This document shows positions 1 through 7,429 of a stretch of DNA of 63,398 nt, one piece after another. The notes below the pieces were generated by a model. It worked only from the letters and a program-made list of their open reading frames with translations, was not told the DNA's origin and did not search any database. How positions within the stretch are numbered: position 1 is the first letter of the stretch; every line of letters starts with the position of its first letter. The stretch spans positions 1-63,398 of the forward strand of contig NZ_NXGI01000001.1 of NCBI RefSeq assembly GCF_002993025.1, written 5' to 3'. This stretch comes from Arcobacter cryaerophilus gv. crypticus. Lineage in GTDB: Bacteria; Campylobacterota; Campylobacteria; Campylobacterales; Arcobacteraceae. Position numbers and translations under genes: made by a program.

Positions 1-1
1 G

Positions 2-97
2 GATAAAATCATCAAGTCCCATAAAAAAGCCCTTTATATAGTTGATTGTAGTGATGAAATTATATCAAAAAGTGCCTATTTATGGGCTTTATTATAG
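2..97 (+). CDS. C-terminal tail of an unidentified CDS (partial at window edge)
   Basis: An open frame enters from the left edge and stops at the TAG at 95-97, giving 31 residues ending in SAYLWALL. No start lies inside the window and no family is recognisable from so short a tail. It could equally be a gene remnant, since the next 1.7 kb contains other fragments. Confidence 0.3.
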   Translation, partial: DKIIKSHKKALYIVDCSDEIISKSAYLWALL

Positions 98-226
98 CTT
101 TTATATATAAGAAATTGAAGATTTTTTATGTGCGAAAGTTGAGTTACTAAAAGAAATAGTATCATAAGAAATAGGACATAGAAAACTAATATAAGTACTC
201 CTCGTTACAAAAATACTTGAATTTAA

Positions 227-1003
227 TCAATATTTATCAAAAGCTTTTTTACTAGGTTTTACTAGCATTGTTAGGTTATCATTAATATATTTAACTTCAA
301 AAATATCAAGATATTTAATAAGTGCTCCTAATTTTTTAAACCCATGATTAATTGGTGAAAAAGAGCTAGTTTGACTAATATATAACCCTACATTTTTTAA
401 ATCAGCCCAACCATTATCTCCTGATACTTGCTCTACAGCATTTAGAAGAAATTTATTAAGATTATAATCTTTTCTAGCATCATAATCATTACCTTTATAA
501 GTGATTTTAAAATCATATGCGTATTTGTTGCTATCATCAAAATCTTGGCTTTGTTCTTCAATATGAATAAATTTTTCTACATAGATAAATTGAGAACAAG
601 CTTTTACTAATGAATCAGGTGTTTTTTCTTCTCCATAACCAAGTACAGTTATCGCATCAGATATAATCCTAGAAACAAGTGGTGTAAAATCACTATCACT
701 TGTTATTAAAGCAACAATATCTATATTTTTTGTATATATTGAATCTATAACATCAATTACTATTGCAATATCAGAAGCATTTTTATTATTTGTATAAGCA
801 AATTGTTGATAAGGCTGAATATTATAGTCTAATAAAACATTCTGCCAACCATGAAGATATTTACTTGACCAATCTCCATAAGCCTTTCTGATATTTATTT
901 TTCCATATTGAGATAAATCTTTAAAAATACTATCTATATATTTTGAACTAACATTATCACAATCAATAAACATTGCAATATTTTTTTGTTGATTATTTTC
1001 CAT
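227..1003 (-). CDS. NYN-domain (LabA/DUF88-type) protein with C-terminal OST-HTH/LOTUS-like domain
   Basis: 258 aa. The N-terminal half is a PIN-like NYN domain. Conserved acidic residues are visible in FIDCDN (Asp14/Asp16), in SDIAIVID (Asp78) and in TSDSDFTPLV (Asp103/Asp105), the usual Mg2+-binding set of LabA-like ribonucleases. Residues about 180-248 look like an OST-HTH/LOTUS domain, a putative RNA-binding winged helix often joined to NYN domains. By family it is likely a cytosolic RNase or RNA-processing factor, but the substrate is unknown. It stands alone, with no operon partner on its strand. The ATG at 1003 begins MENNQQKNIAMFIDCDN, right at the domain start, so no longer N-terminus is needed. 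Confidence 0.8.
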   Translation of the reverse strand: MENNQQKNIAMFIDCDNVSSKYIDSIFKDLSQYGKINIRKAYGDWSSKYLHGWQNVLLDYNIQPYQQFAYTNNKNASDIAIVIDVIDSIYTKNIDIVALITSDSDFTPLVSRIISDAITVLGYGEEKTPDSLVKACSQFIYVEKFIHIEEQSQDFDDSNKYAYDFKITYKGNDYDARKDYNLNKFLLNAVEQVSGDNGWADLKNVGLYISQTSSFSPINHGFKKLGALIKYLDIFEVKYINDNLTMLVKPSKKAFDKY

Positions 1004-1080
1004 TATTAAAATCCCATAAAAATTATATATTTAAAATTCTATCTAAGATTTCTTACACTTCTACCTACACAATAAAATAA

Positions 1081-1434
1081 TTTCAGTTAAAGCATATAAT
1101 TTTAAAATCATATGAAAGTAAAGAAACCTATTTTAAACATTATGATTTTTTAAACTCTCTACCTTTATATATAGAATATAAAGATTATAGAACAAAAGAT
1201 AATAGATATTTAGTTGTAAGTCACTCAACTATTGGTACAGTTTGGGAATTAAAAGATAGTCAAGATAAAATTGATGAAGATATTTTTGAATCTCATATTT
1301 TATGGAGTAGAAAACCTAGTATAAATATAAAAGAGATTTTTAATGTTTATGGACATACAATTTTTGAAGAGCCAAAAATAAATGAATTTAGCTGTGGAAT
1401 AGATTTAGGTTGTTGCTATAAAAAAGAGGCTTAA
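1081..1434 (+). pseudogene. Remnant of a calcineurin-like metallophosphoesterase (C-terminal part)
   Basis: An open frame runs from just after a TAA at 1078 to the TAA at 1432-1434 without a plausible start codon or ribosome binding site. The translation contains VVSHSTIGTVWE, ILWSRKP, VYGHTIFEEP and FSCGIDLGCCY. These are the order and spacing of the C-terminal motifs of bacterial serine/threonine-phosphatase-like metallophosphoesterases (SH..., LW.R, GHT, ID.GC). The N-terminal metal-binding motifs (GDxHG, GDxxDRG, GNH) are absent. I read it as a 5'-truncated gene left by a deletion. Confidence 0.6.
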
Positions 1435-1438
1435 AAGT

Positions 1439-1714
1439 TCACTCAAAATCCTCTTTAAAACTTTCATCAAAAAGTGAAGCGTAACAACTTTTTTTATCTT
1501 TTTCACCGCATGCATTATTATAAGATTCTTCAGCTTTTTTATTATCTTGATTAGCTCCAAGCCCTTTTGAATGCATATCACCTAAAAGATATAATGCATT
1601 TGAGTATCCAGTGTCTGCAACTTTTGATAAATATTCAAAGGCTTGTTTATAATCTTGCTCAAATTCATCTAAAATATTTTTATTGGGCAAGATAGTGTAC
1701 TCCAAATATTGCAT
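1439..1714 (-). CDS. Short Sel1-repeat-like protein, possibly truncated
   Basis: 91 aa. Residues about 20-70 carry one to two Sel1-like helical repeats (YKQAFEYLSKVAD..., ALYLLGDMHSKGLG..., KKAEESYNNAC), with the A-x-x-x-L-G-x-x-Y/H-x-x-G pattern typical of the family. Secreted Campylobacterota Sel1 proteins usually have a signal peptide and several repeats. This one has neither, and no clear ribosome binding site precedes the ATG at 1714. It ends tail-to-tail with the phosphoesterase remnant, 4 bases away, so it may itself be a fragment. Function unknown. Confidence 0.5.
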   Translation of the reverse strand: MQYLEYTILPNKNILDEFEQDYKQAFEYLSKVADTGYSNALYLLGDMHSKGLGANQDNKKAEESYNNACGEKDKKSCYASLFDESFKEDFE

Positions 1715-1851
1715 AGAGTAACAGGTGTTTACAAGAATAAGGATTTAGAAAAAATTGTCTTGACTTTTTAGAAAAAGTGTAGATTGGTATATAGTTATAT
1801 ATTATTTGTGAAGGTTAATTACAATAATTTTATAAATTTAACATAATAACT

Positions 1852-2031
1852 TGCTATTATTTATTTTTTCAGATACAATGGTTTTGTTAAAGATGATTTA
1901 GAGTTTTACGACATCTTTAGTTTGCTTTTATTGATACTTACAAAATTAATACAAACATCTATTAATAATATAACTCCTCATTATACAACACATGCTTCGA
2001 TTAAGAAGTAAATTAAATTCAAGGAATTGCA
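1852..2031 (+). promoter_or_regulatory. Candidate promoter and long 5' leader of the cold-shock gene
   Basis: A TGCTATTAT stretch at 1852-1860 resembles an extended -10 element. It is followed by about 165 bases without an ORF before the cold-shock start, with AAGGAAT as ribosome binding site at about 2020-2026. Long structured leaders are typical of csp genes (RNA thermosensing). The transcription start is inferred. Confidence 0.35.
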
Positions 2032-2250
2032 ATGGCAACTCAAAATATTGGAACAGTAAAATGGTTCAACACAGAAAAAGGTTTTGGATTTATCCAATTA
2101 GAAAATGAAAATGACGAGTTTTTTGTTCATCATAGTGAAGTTAACTCTTCAGGTTATGGAAGAGTTAATTTGGTTGAAGGTCAAAAAGTATCTTTTGAAA
2201 TTGGTAGAAATGAAAAAGGTCCTCAAGCAAAAAATGTTGCTGCTATCTAG
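2032..2250 (+). CDS. Cold-shock domain protein, CspA family
   Basis: 72 aa, the normal size of a single cold-shock OB-fold domain. Both RNA-binding motifs are present: KGFGFI (RNP1-like, about residues 17-22) and FFVHHSE (RNP2-like, about 30-36). The family binds single-stranded RNA and DNA and acts as an RNA chaperone or antiterminator in the cytosol. The start follows an AAGGAAT site. A 46-residue ORF follows 58 bases downstream. Confidence 0.93.
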   Translation: MATQNIGTVKWFNTEKGFGFIQLENENDEFFVHHSEVNSSGYGRVNLVEGQKVSFEIGRNEKGPQAKNVAAI

Positions 2251-2308
2251 TGTAATATGGTTTATTTATAAACCATATCCACAGATATAAATATTACGAA
2301 GGAGAAAA

Positions 2309-2449
2309 ATGTCAATAATAAATATTAGTATGCAAATAAAACAGTTAGTACTGCTAAGACTTATAAGCAATGGTGAAAGCCTAATAGATGCTAGTTCAAA
2401 ATCTGGTTTATGTATTAAAATTGCAAAAGAATATCTACAAGATAAATAA
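2309..2449 (+). CDS. Small hypothetical protein (46 aa) downstream of the cold-shock gene
   Basis: A strong ribosome binding site (AAGGAG at 2299-2304) sits 4 bases before the ATG at 2309, and the frame stays open to the TAA at 2447-2449. The product starts MSIINISMQIKQLVLLRL and continues with a stretch that could form a helix-turn-helix (GESLIDASSKSGLCIKIAKEYL). I recognise no family. The good translation signal and the position right after csp argue that it is real; it may be co-transcribed with csp. Confidence 0.45.
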   Translation: MSIINISMQIKQLVLLRLISNGESLIDASSKSGLCIKIAKEYLQDK

Positions 2450-2590
2450 ATAAATTTCTTAAATAAATCAAAATTTTAGTGTTAAATAGTTTTAAAGTTT
2501 CACTTAAGATCCTTTAACTCTGTTATAAAAATATACTACCTCCACAAAATATCTTTTTCAAGTTTTCCAAATTACCTATCTTATTTATTG

Positions 2591-2596
2591 TATAAT
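2591..2596 (+). promoter_or_regulatory. -10 element TATAAT before the ABC ATPase/hemH pair
   Basis: A perfect TATAAT lies inside TTGTATAATG. It overlaps the first in-frame ATG (2595) of the ABC ATPase frame, which argues that translation starts later, at the TTG at 2628. No -35 hexamer is obvious, which is normal for Campylobacterota sigma70 promoters. Confidence 0.5.
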
Positions 2597-2627
2597 GTTT
2601 TCAAAAATTAAAAAATTGAGGTTTTAT

Positions 2628-3212
2628 TTGGTATTAGAGATAAAAAAATTAACATTTGGATACAAAAAAAATAGCTTTATATTTGAAAATTTTGACTTAG
2701 AGCTTAAAAAAGGTGAATTAAAAACAATTTTTGGAAAAAGTGGAAGTGGTAAAACAACACTTTTTGAGCTTATTTTAGGAAACCTAAAACAACAAAGTGG
2801 AGAGATAAAAAAAAGTAAAACAGCTATGATTTTTCAAGATCCCTTTTCATCTTTTCATCCAACATATACAATTTTTGAGCAGATAAAAGATGTAGTAAAT
2901 AGAGATTTTAAAGATGAAATTGATAATATTTTGTCTAAATTAAGCCTAGAAGAATCACTTTTACACAAAAAACCATATGAGTTAAGTGGTGGACAGCTTC
3001 AAAGATGCTCTATTTTAAGGGCAATTTTATTAAAACCAGATTTACTTTTGATAGATGAGCCAACTTCTGCACTTGATAATATAATCGCTTATGATACAAT
3101 GAAATTAATAGTAAATCTTTTAAGTGATTGTGCAATTTTGCTTGTGACTCACGATATAGATATGGCTTTGTGGTGTAGTAATGAAATAATAAGGTTGGAA
3201 AATGGAAAATAA
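2628..3212 (+). CDS. ABC transporter ATP-binding protein (peptide/nickel DppF-like)
   Basis: About 194 aa from the TTG at 2628, which follows GAGG; a longer version from ATG 2595 would overlap a TATAAT promoter. All ABC hallmarks are present: Walker A GKSGSGKTT, Q-loop IFQDPFSSFHP, signature LSGGQLQRC, Walker B LLLIDEPTSALD and H-loop VTHDID. The SSFHPTYT region after the Q-loop is like the Dpp/Opp/Nik ATPases. No permease or binding protein is adjacent; the next gene, hemH, overlaps its end by 11 bases. The transported substrate cannot be told from the sequence, though a link to heme or metal supply is conceivable. Confidence 0.8.
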   Translation: MVLEIKKLTFGYKKNSFIFENFDLELKKGELKTIFGKSGSGKTTLFELILGNLKQQSGEIKKSKTAMIFQDPFSSFHPTYTIFEQIKDVVNRDFKDEIDNILSKLSLEESLLHKKPYELSGGQLQRCSILRAILLKPDLLLIDEPTSALDNIIAYDTMKLIVNLLSDCAILLVTHDIDMALWCSNEIIRLENGK

Positions 3213-4137
3213 AAAAAGAGCTTTGATACTCCTAAATATGGGTGGAGCTAGAAATAAAAATGAGTTAAAAATGTTTTTAACAAATATGTTTAATGATGAA
3301 AATATTTTGACTATAAAAAGTTCATTTATAAGAAAAATAGTAGCTTCTTTGATTGTAAATAAAAGATTAAATGAAGCTTGGAAAAACTACGAGCTTATAG
3401 GAAATTGTTCTCCTATAAACCCTTTGAGTGAAAAATTAGTAGAAAAATGTAATGAAAAAATAGAAGATTTTAGAACATATCAAGTAATGAGATATACTCC
3501 TCCTTTTGCAAAAGATGTGATTGAAAATTTAAAAAAAGATGGGATAAATGAAGTTTTGCTTCTTCCTTTATATCCTCAATACTCTACAACAACTACAAAA
3601 TCATCTTTGGAAGATTTTATTAAGTTTGCAAAAAATAGTTTTAAAATAAAATCTATATATGATTTTTATAGAAATGATAAATTTAATAATTGTATTGTAG
3701 ATGAAATAGAAAGAATTCAAGATGGAAAAGATGATTTTAATCTAATATTTTCAGCTCATGGCTTACCTCAAAAAATTGTAGACAATGGTGATCCTTATGA
3801 AAAGCAAATGATTGAGCATGTTGAGATTTTAAGTAAAAAATTACAAAATAAAAATATAAACTTCAAATCAATCAATCTTGCATATCAATCAAAAGTTGGT
3901 CCTTTGAAGTGGCTTGAACCATCGCTTGAAGATATGTTAAAAAATTTTAAAGAGCAAAAAGTTATTATTTATCCACTATCTTTTATAGTTGATAACTCTG
4001 AAACAGATTTTGAACTGGATATTGAATATAGACATATTGCAAAAGATTTAGGAATATTAGATTACAAAGTTTGTAAATGTGTGAATTATAATGATGATTT
4101 TATAGAGGCTATAAAAGATATAATAGATAAAAATTAA
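3202..4137 (+). CDS. hemH: Ferrochelatase (protoheme ferro-lyase)
   Basis: 311 aa, full length for bacterial ferrochelatase. It inserts Fe2+ into protoporphyrin IX (or, in other lineages, coproporphyrin) at the cytosolic membrane face. Visible family features are the N-terminal ALILLNMGGA, the LLPLYPQYSTTT signature at about 112-124 and the catalytic-histidine motif FSAHGLPQKIV at about residue 183. It also has a C-terminal PLSFIVDNSETDFELDIEY stretch with the metal-site glutamates. It overlaps the ABC ATPase gene and ends at a bidirectional hairpin. Heme supply fits the cytochrome-rich denitrification genes that follow. Confidence 0.93.
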   Translation: MENKKRALILLNMGGARNKNELKMFLTNMFNDENILTIKSSFIRKIVASLIVNKRLNEAWKNYELIGNCSPINPLSEKLVEKCNEKIEDFRTYQVMRYTPPFAKDVIENLKKDGINEVLLLPLYPQYSTTTTKSSLEDFIKFAKNSFKIKSIYDFYRNDKFNNCIVDEIERIQDGKDDFNLIFSAHGLPQKIVDNGDPYEKQMIEHVEILSKKLQNKNINFKSINLAYQSKVGPLKWLEPSLEDMLKNFKEQKVIIYPLSFIVDNSETDFELDIEYRHIAKDLGILDYKVCKCVNYNDDFIEAIKDIIDKN

Positions 4138-4144
4138 TTTTAAT

Positions 4145-4171
4145 AAGATAAGCAATTTAGTTGCTTATCTT
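4145..4171. terminator. Bidirectional terminator hairpin between hemH and the convergent membrane gene
   Basis: Perfect 11-bp arms (AAGATAAGCAA, 4145-4155, and TTGCTTATCTT, 4161-4171) surround a 5-base loop. A T-run follows on the plus strand (4178-4186) and an A/T tract on the other. It overlaps the stop codon of the minus-strand gene. Confidence 0.75.
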
Positions 4172-4560
4172 ATCTCGTTTTTTTTCATGCTTTCAAGCAT
4201 TTTTACACATCTTGCGCTATGAAAATTTTTAAAATATTCAGGATTTGAAAATATATTATCTTTTAAATTCCAACCTAATTTATCGTTTATCATAATTGAT
4301 TTTGAAACTTCTTTTTTTGTTCTATTTTCACAAAGAACTGTTTCACCTTTTAAAAACTCATTTTCAACTTCAGCCATTCGTGAAGTTGTAACTTTAAAAT
4401 GAGCAAAAATTGCAATAATTAGAAATATTAAAACTAGTGGAAAAACTTTTTTAAAGCTATTTGGTGGAGAAAATTTTCTTGTAGTTACAATAGTTGTTAC
4501 AATAAGAAAAAATATAGCTATAAAAATATAGGCAATTTCAAGTTCAAAAAAAAGTTTCAT
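4165..4560 (-). CDS. Small membrane protein of unknown function next to the heme d1 genes
   Basis: About 131 aa from the ATG at 4560. The in-frame ATG 12 bases upstream forms part of the GGAG ribosome binding site, so the later start is preferred. Two hydrophobic helices are seen at about residues 5-24 and 40-57, followed by a soluble tail with two cysteines (near LCENRT and ARCVKML) and SNPEYFKNFHSARC. No recognised domain. It follows the siroheme decarboxylase gene by 15 bases on the same strand and is probably co-transcribed. A role in heme d1 maturation or nitrite respiration is inferred from position only. Confidence 0.7.
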   Translation of the reverse strand: MKLFFELEIAYIFIAIFFLIVTTIVTTRKFSPPNSFKKVFPLVLIFLIIAIFAHFKVTTSRMAEVENEFLKGETVLCENRTKKEVSKSIMINDKLGWNLKDNIFSNPEYFKNFHSARCVKMLESMKKNEIR

Positions 4561-4575
4561 TTTATACTCCATTTA

Positions 4576-5598
4576 TTAATTATTATTCTCTTTTTCCCAA
4601 TCTTCAAACTCATCACTAAAATAAATAATTCTTACTTTTTTAAACTCTTTACTTGAGTATAGTGCCATTTTATCTCGATATTGGATTTTATTTGCTATAT
4701 CTTCTATCGTTTTTTGAGTATCATCTTCGGTTTTTCCATGAATCATTGTAAAAAGATTATATTTCCAGTTTGGATATTGAGGTCTTAAATAACAGTGACT
4801 TACAGCACTAAAAGATGCTGCTATTTCTCCTATACTTTGAGAATTTTTTTCATCAATATTCCAAACAACCATAGCATTTGCACTAAAACCAGCTTTTCTA
4901 TGATTTAAAATTGATGCAAATCTTCTCATGACACCAGAGTTTATAAATTCTTGAATAATTTTAAAAAGTTCATCATAGCTAATATTTAGTTGATCAACTA
5001 TAAATTTAAAAGGCTCACTTTTAAACTCTATATCTTGCTGTAAAAGTTTGATAAATTTGTAGTGGTATTCTGATAAATCAAGATTTGTAAAAGTTTTTTG
5101 GATTAACTCTTCTTGTTTTTCTTCTTTATTTGTAGTGTCTAGTTTTACTGAAATTTTAAATAGTTTTAAAGTTGGAAGGATTATATAATTCTTTGCATTT
5201 GTTCTTTTAGCCAAAATCTCAATACTTTTTTCTAGTCCTAAATTTGAATTTGGAGCTACAGCAATAGTAAACCAAATATTAAAAGAGTGATTTCTTTCGT
5301 AGTTGTGAGAAATTCCAGGGTGAGAGTTTAAAATTTTTACAGCATTAGGAATATCTTCATCCTTAATTTCAAATGCCACTAAAGATGACTTATATCCTAG
5401 CTTTTTTGTATCAAAAATAGCAGATGTTTGTCTTATAATGCCATCTTTTTTTGCTTCATTTAAAATTTCTAAAACTCTCTCTTCTGTTGTATGAAGTTCA
5501 TTTGCAATATAAAGAAAAGGTTTTTTTGCAAGTGGAAAATTTTTCTGGATTCTAAGTAGAACTTCATTTTTTAGTTCTAGTTGCGGAATTTGTGTCAT
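4576..5598 (-). CDS. Fused siroheme decarboxylase (NirDL-NirGH type, AhbAB-like)
   Basis: 340 aa made of two tandem Lrp/AsnC-like units, each a winged helix-turn-helix plus a ligand-binding half (about residues 1-165 and 175-335). Both halves show the family pattern: EERVLEILNEAKKDGIIRQTSAIFD in the first and GVMRRFASILNHRKAGFSANAMVVW in the second. In heme d1 synthesis NirDL/NirGH remove the acetate carboxylates of siroheme to give 12,18-didecarboxysiroheme. In many bacteria these are separate genes; here one polypeptide carries both. It is divergent from sirC across a 124-base gap containing an FNR-like box. It is not expected to be a transcription factor despite the Lrp fold. Confidence 0.85.
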   Translation of the reverse strand: MTQIPQLELKNEVLLRIQKNFPLAKKPFLYIANELHTTEERVLEILNEAKKDGIIRQTSAIFDTKKLGYKSSLVAFEIKDEDIPNAVKILNSHPGISHNYERNHSFNIWFTIAVAPNSNLGLEKSIEILAKRTNAKNYIILPTLKLFKISVKLDTTNKEEKQEELIQKTFTNLDLSEYHYKFIKLLQQDIEFKSEPFKFIVDQLNISYDELFKIIQEFINSGVMRRFASILNHRKAGFSANAMVVWNIDEKNSQSIGEIAASFSAVSHCYLRPQYPNWKYNLFTMIHGKTEDDTQKTIEDIANKIQYRDKMALYSSKEFKKVRIIYFSDEFEDWEKENNN

Positions 5599-5655
5599 AT
5601 CTTTCTCTCCTATTTGAAATTAAAAAAATTTTAACTTAATAATGTTTTTTATAGA

Positions 5656-5697
5656 TTGACTTGAATTAAGATAGAATAACCTAATCTTTGCTAGAAT
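5656..5697 (+). promoter_or_regulatory. Degenerate FNR/NNR-type box with -10 at the sirC promoter
   Basis: TTGAC-TTGA-ATTAA at 5656-5669 matches TTGAT-N4-ATCAA with one mismatch per half. TAGAAT at 5692-5697 is a good -10. With a start at about 5704 the box centre lies at -41.5, the classical class II activator position. The geometry matches that of the perfect box before the nor operon. Confidence 0.5.
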
Positions 5698-5722
5698 AAA
5701 ATATATAAAAAAAGGATTTTTA

Positions 5723-6304
5723 GTGACATATTTTCCAGCTTTTTTAAAATTTGATGATAAAACTATTTTGATAGTTGGTGGTGGTAATATAGCTTTAGAA
5801 AAGTTGGAACACCTTTTGAATTTTTCTTCAAATATTACTTTGATTTCAAAAAACTTTAACGAAGAAATAGAATCTTTAATAGATAAAAATGGTCTTAAAA
5901 TTTTTCAAAAAGAGTATGAAAAAGGCGATTCTAAAGGTTATGATATAGTTATTGTTGCTGTAGATGATTTTTCGTTACAAGAGAATATATATTTTGAAAC
6001 AAGAGAGTATAAAATTCTTTGTAACTGTGTAGATTTACAGCAATATTGCGATTTTATTTTTCCTTCATATATAAAAAGAGGGGATTTGACTCTAGCAATT
6101 TCTACGAGTGGAAGCTCTCCTGCTTTTGCGAAAAATTTTAAAATATTTCTTTCCAATTTAATTCCAGAAGGAGTTGAAGATTTTTTAAAAGAGTTAAAAG
6201 ATTTGAGAAGCACAATTCCAAAAGGAAAAGAGCGAATGAAATTTTTTGACAATAAAGTAAAAGATTATATAAATTCATGGGAGAAAAAAAGTGAAGAAAA
6301 ATAA
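5723..6304 (+). CDS. Precorrin-2 dehydrogenase / sirohydrochlorin ferrochelatase (SirC/CysG N-terminal type)
   Basis: 193 aa, starting at a GTG after AAAGGAT. The NAD-binding Rossmann motif is clear (TILIVGGGNIALEKLEHLL, about residues 13-31), followed by the family's FPSYIKRGDLTLAISTSGSSPAFAKNFK segment. It oxidises precorrin-2 to sirohydrochlorin and may also insert iron, giving siroheme, the precursor of heme d1 (and of sulfite/nitrite reductase siroheme). The methyltransferase that makes precorrin-2 is encoded at 6692-7426. It is the first gene of a two-gene plus-strand unit and overlaps the next gene by 14 bases. Confidence 0.88.
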   Translation: MTYFPAFLKFDDKTILIVGGGNIALEKLEHLLNFSSNITLISKNFNEEIESLIDKNGLKIFQKEYEKGDSKGYDIVIVAVDDFSLQENIYFETREYKILCNCVDLQQYCDFIFPSYIKRGDLTLAISTSGSSPAFAKNFKIFLSNLIPEGVEDFLKELKDLRSTIPKGKERMKFFDNKVKDYINSWEKKSEEK

Positions 6305-6671
6305 GAAAAGTATTTTATTGATATTGCTAGTTGTTATATTTTTTGTAGTTGGTTTTATTGGATTTAAAAGTTCATTGCCTGAAAATAAAAATGAAAGAGT
6401 GTATGGTATTTTACAAGAGTATCTTCCATATAAAATAGAGAAAAGAACAGGTGGTTTGGCAATAGTTTATAAAGATGGAAGAGAAAAAGAGAAACCAAAA
6501 AACTCTCAGATTTTTCATATAACTGATAAACTTGATAAAGAGTGGGGAAAAGAGAGTTTAAGACTAGATGGAAATGTTTTAATAGTTTTAAGTAAAGATA
6601 AACAAGAGCTAAAAAGATTGGATTTAAGTAGTCAAGAACTAGTTTGGGTTAAAGATTTTTTTGGAATTTAA
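6291..6671 (+). CDS. Membrane-anchored hypothetical protein after sirC
   Basis: 126 aa with one N-terminal hydrophobic helix (about residues 8-25, ILLILLVVIFFVVGFIGF) and a soluble domain predicted outside the cytoplasm, rich in Lys and Glu. No domain or catalytic motif is recognised. It overlaps the sirC-like gene by 14 bases, so it is translationally coupled and likely expressed under the same denitrifying control. It ends just before the convergent methyltransferase gene, with a small AGTAGG/CCTACT hairpin at 6681-6696. Confidence 0.7.
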   Translation: MKKNKKSILLILLVVIFFVVGFIGFKSSLPENKNERVYGILQEYLPYKIEKRTGGLAIVYKDGREKEKPKNSQIFHITDKLDKEWGKESLRLDGNVLIVLSKDKQELKRLDLSSQELVWVKDFFGI

Positions 6672-6691
6672 AATTTAAAAAGTAGGATTTC

Positions 6692-7426
6692 CTACTCTTC
6701 AAACCACTTTAACTCTTCTCTTAATTTTACAACTTCTCCAACAACAATTATTGCAGGTGTTGGAATATCTTTTGCTTTATTTACAATATCTTCAAGTGTT
6801 CCAGTAACCACTTTTTGCTCTTTTGTTGTACCTTTTGAGATAACAGCACAAGGAGTTGTAGATGGTTTCCCAATTTTGATTAGTTTTTTTGATATTAATT
6901 TTATATTATGAATTCCCATTAAGAAGACTATTGTTTCGTCTGTAATAAAACTATCCCAATTTATTTGAGTATCTTTTTTATTTGGTGCTTCATGACCCGT
7001 TACTACTCTAAAAGAGCAAGTAATTCCTCTATGAGTTACAGGAATTCCAGCATAGGCAGGAACACTAATACTTGAAGTAATTCCAGGAATTATCTCAAAC
7101 TTAACTCCACGCTCTTTTAAATAAAGAGCTTCTTCTCCACCTCTACCAAATACAAAAGGGTCACCACCTTTTAGTCTTACTACAATATTGTATTTAAGAG
7201 AAGCTTGATATATTATCTCATTTATCTCATCTTGTGGTATTAAGTGTTTTCCAAACTCTTTACCTACAAATATAAACTCTGTTCCATCTTTTGCCATCTG
7301 TAATATCTCAGGGTTAGCGAGTTTATCATATATAATTACATCTGCTTCTTTTATAACTCTTGCTGCTTTTAAAGTCATAAGCTCAATATCACCTGGTCCT
7401 GCACCAGTTAAATATACTTTTTTCAT
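6692..7426 (-). CDS. cobA: Uroporphyrinogen-III C-methyltransferase (CobA/NirE)
   Basis: 244 aa, the length of a stand-alone SUMT. It transfers two methyl groups from S-adenosylmethionine to uroporphyrinogen III, giving precorrin-2, the branch point to siroheme and heme d1. Signature motifs are VYLTGAGPGDIELMTLKA at the N-terminus and VRLKGGDPFVFGRGGEE at about residue 83. Others are GIPVTHRG and the C-terminal TPAIIVVGEVV. It lies directly after nirF with a 3-base gap, at the end of the nir operon, so it probably serves as NirE as well as supplying siroheme. Confidence 0.92.
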   Translation of the reverse strand: MKKVYLTGAGPGDIELMTLKAARVIKEADVIIYDKLANPEILQMAKDGTEFIFVGKEFGKHLIPQDEINEIIYQASLKYNIVVRLKGGDPFVFGRGGEEALYLKERGVKFEIIPGITSSISVPAYAGIPVTHRGITCSFRVVTGHEAPNKKDTQINWDSFITDETIVFLMGIHNIKLISKKLIKIGKPSTTPCAVISKGTTKEQKVVTGTLEDIVNKAKDIPTPAIIVVGEVVKLREELKWFEE

Positions 7427-7429
7427 ACT

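Noticed and set aside
2105-2290. ORF overlapping the cold-shock gene in another frame
   Set aside because: Out of frame with a clear csp domain and without its own start signal.
4576-5598. An Lrp/AsnC transcription regulator
   Set aside because: The duplicated Lrp-like units and location among heme d1 genes fit the siroheme decarboxylase better.
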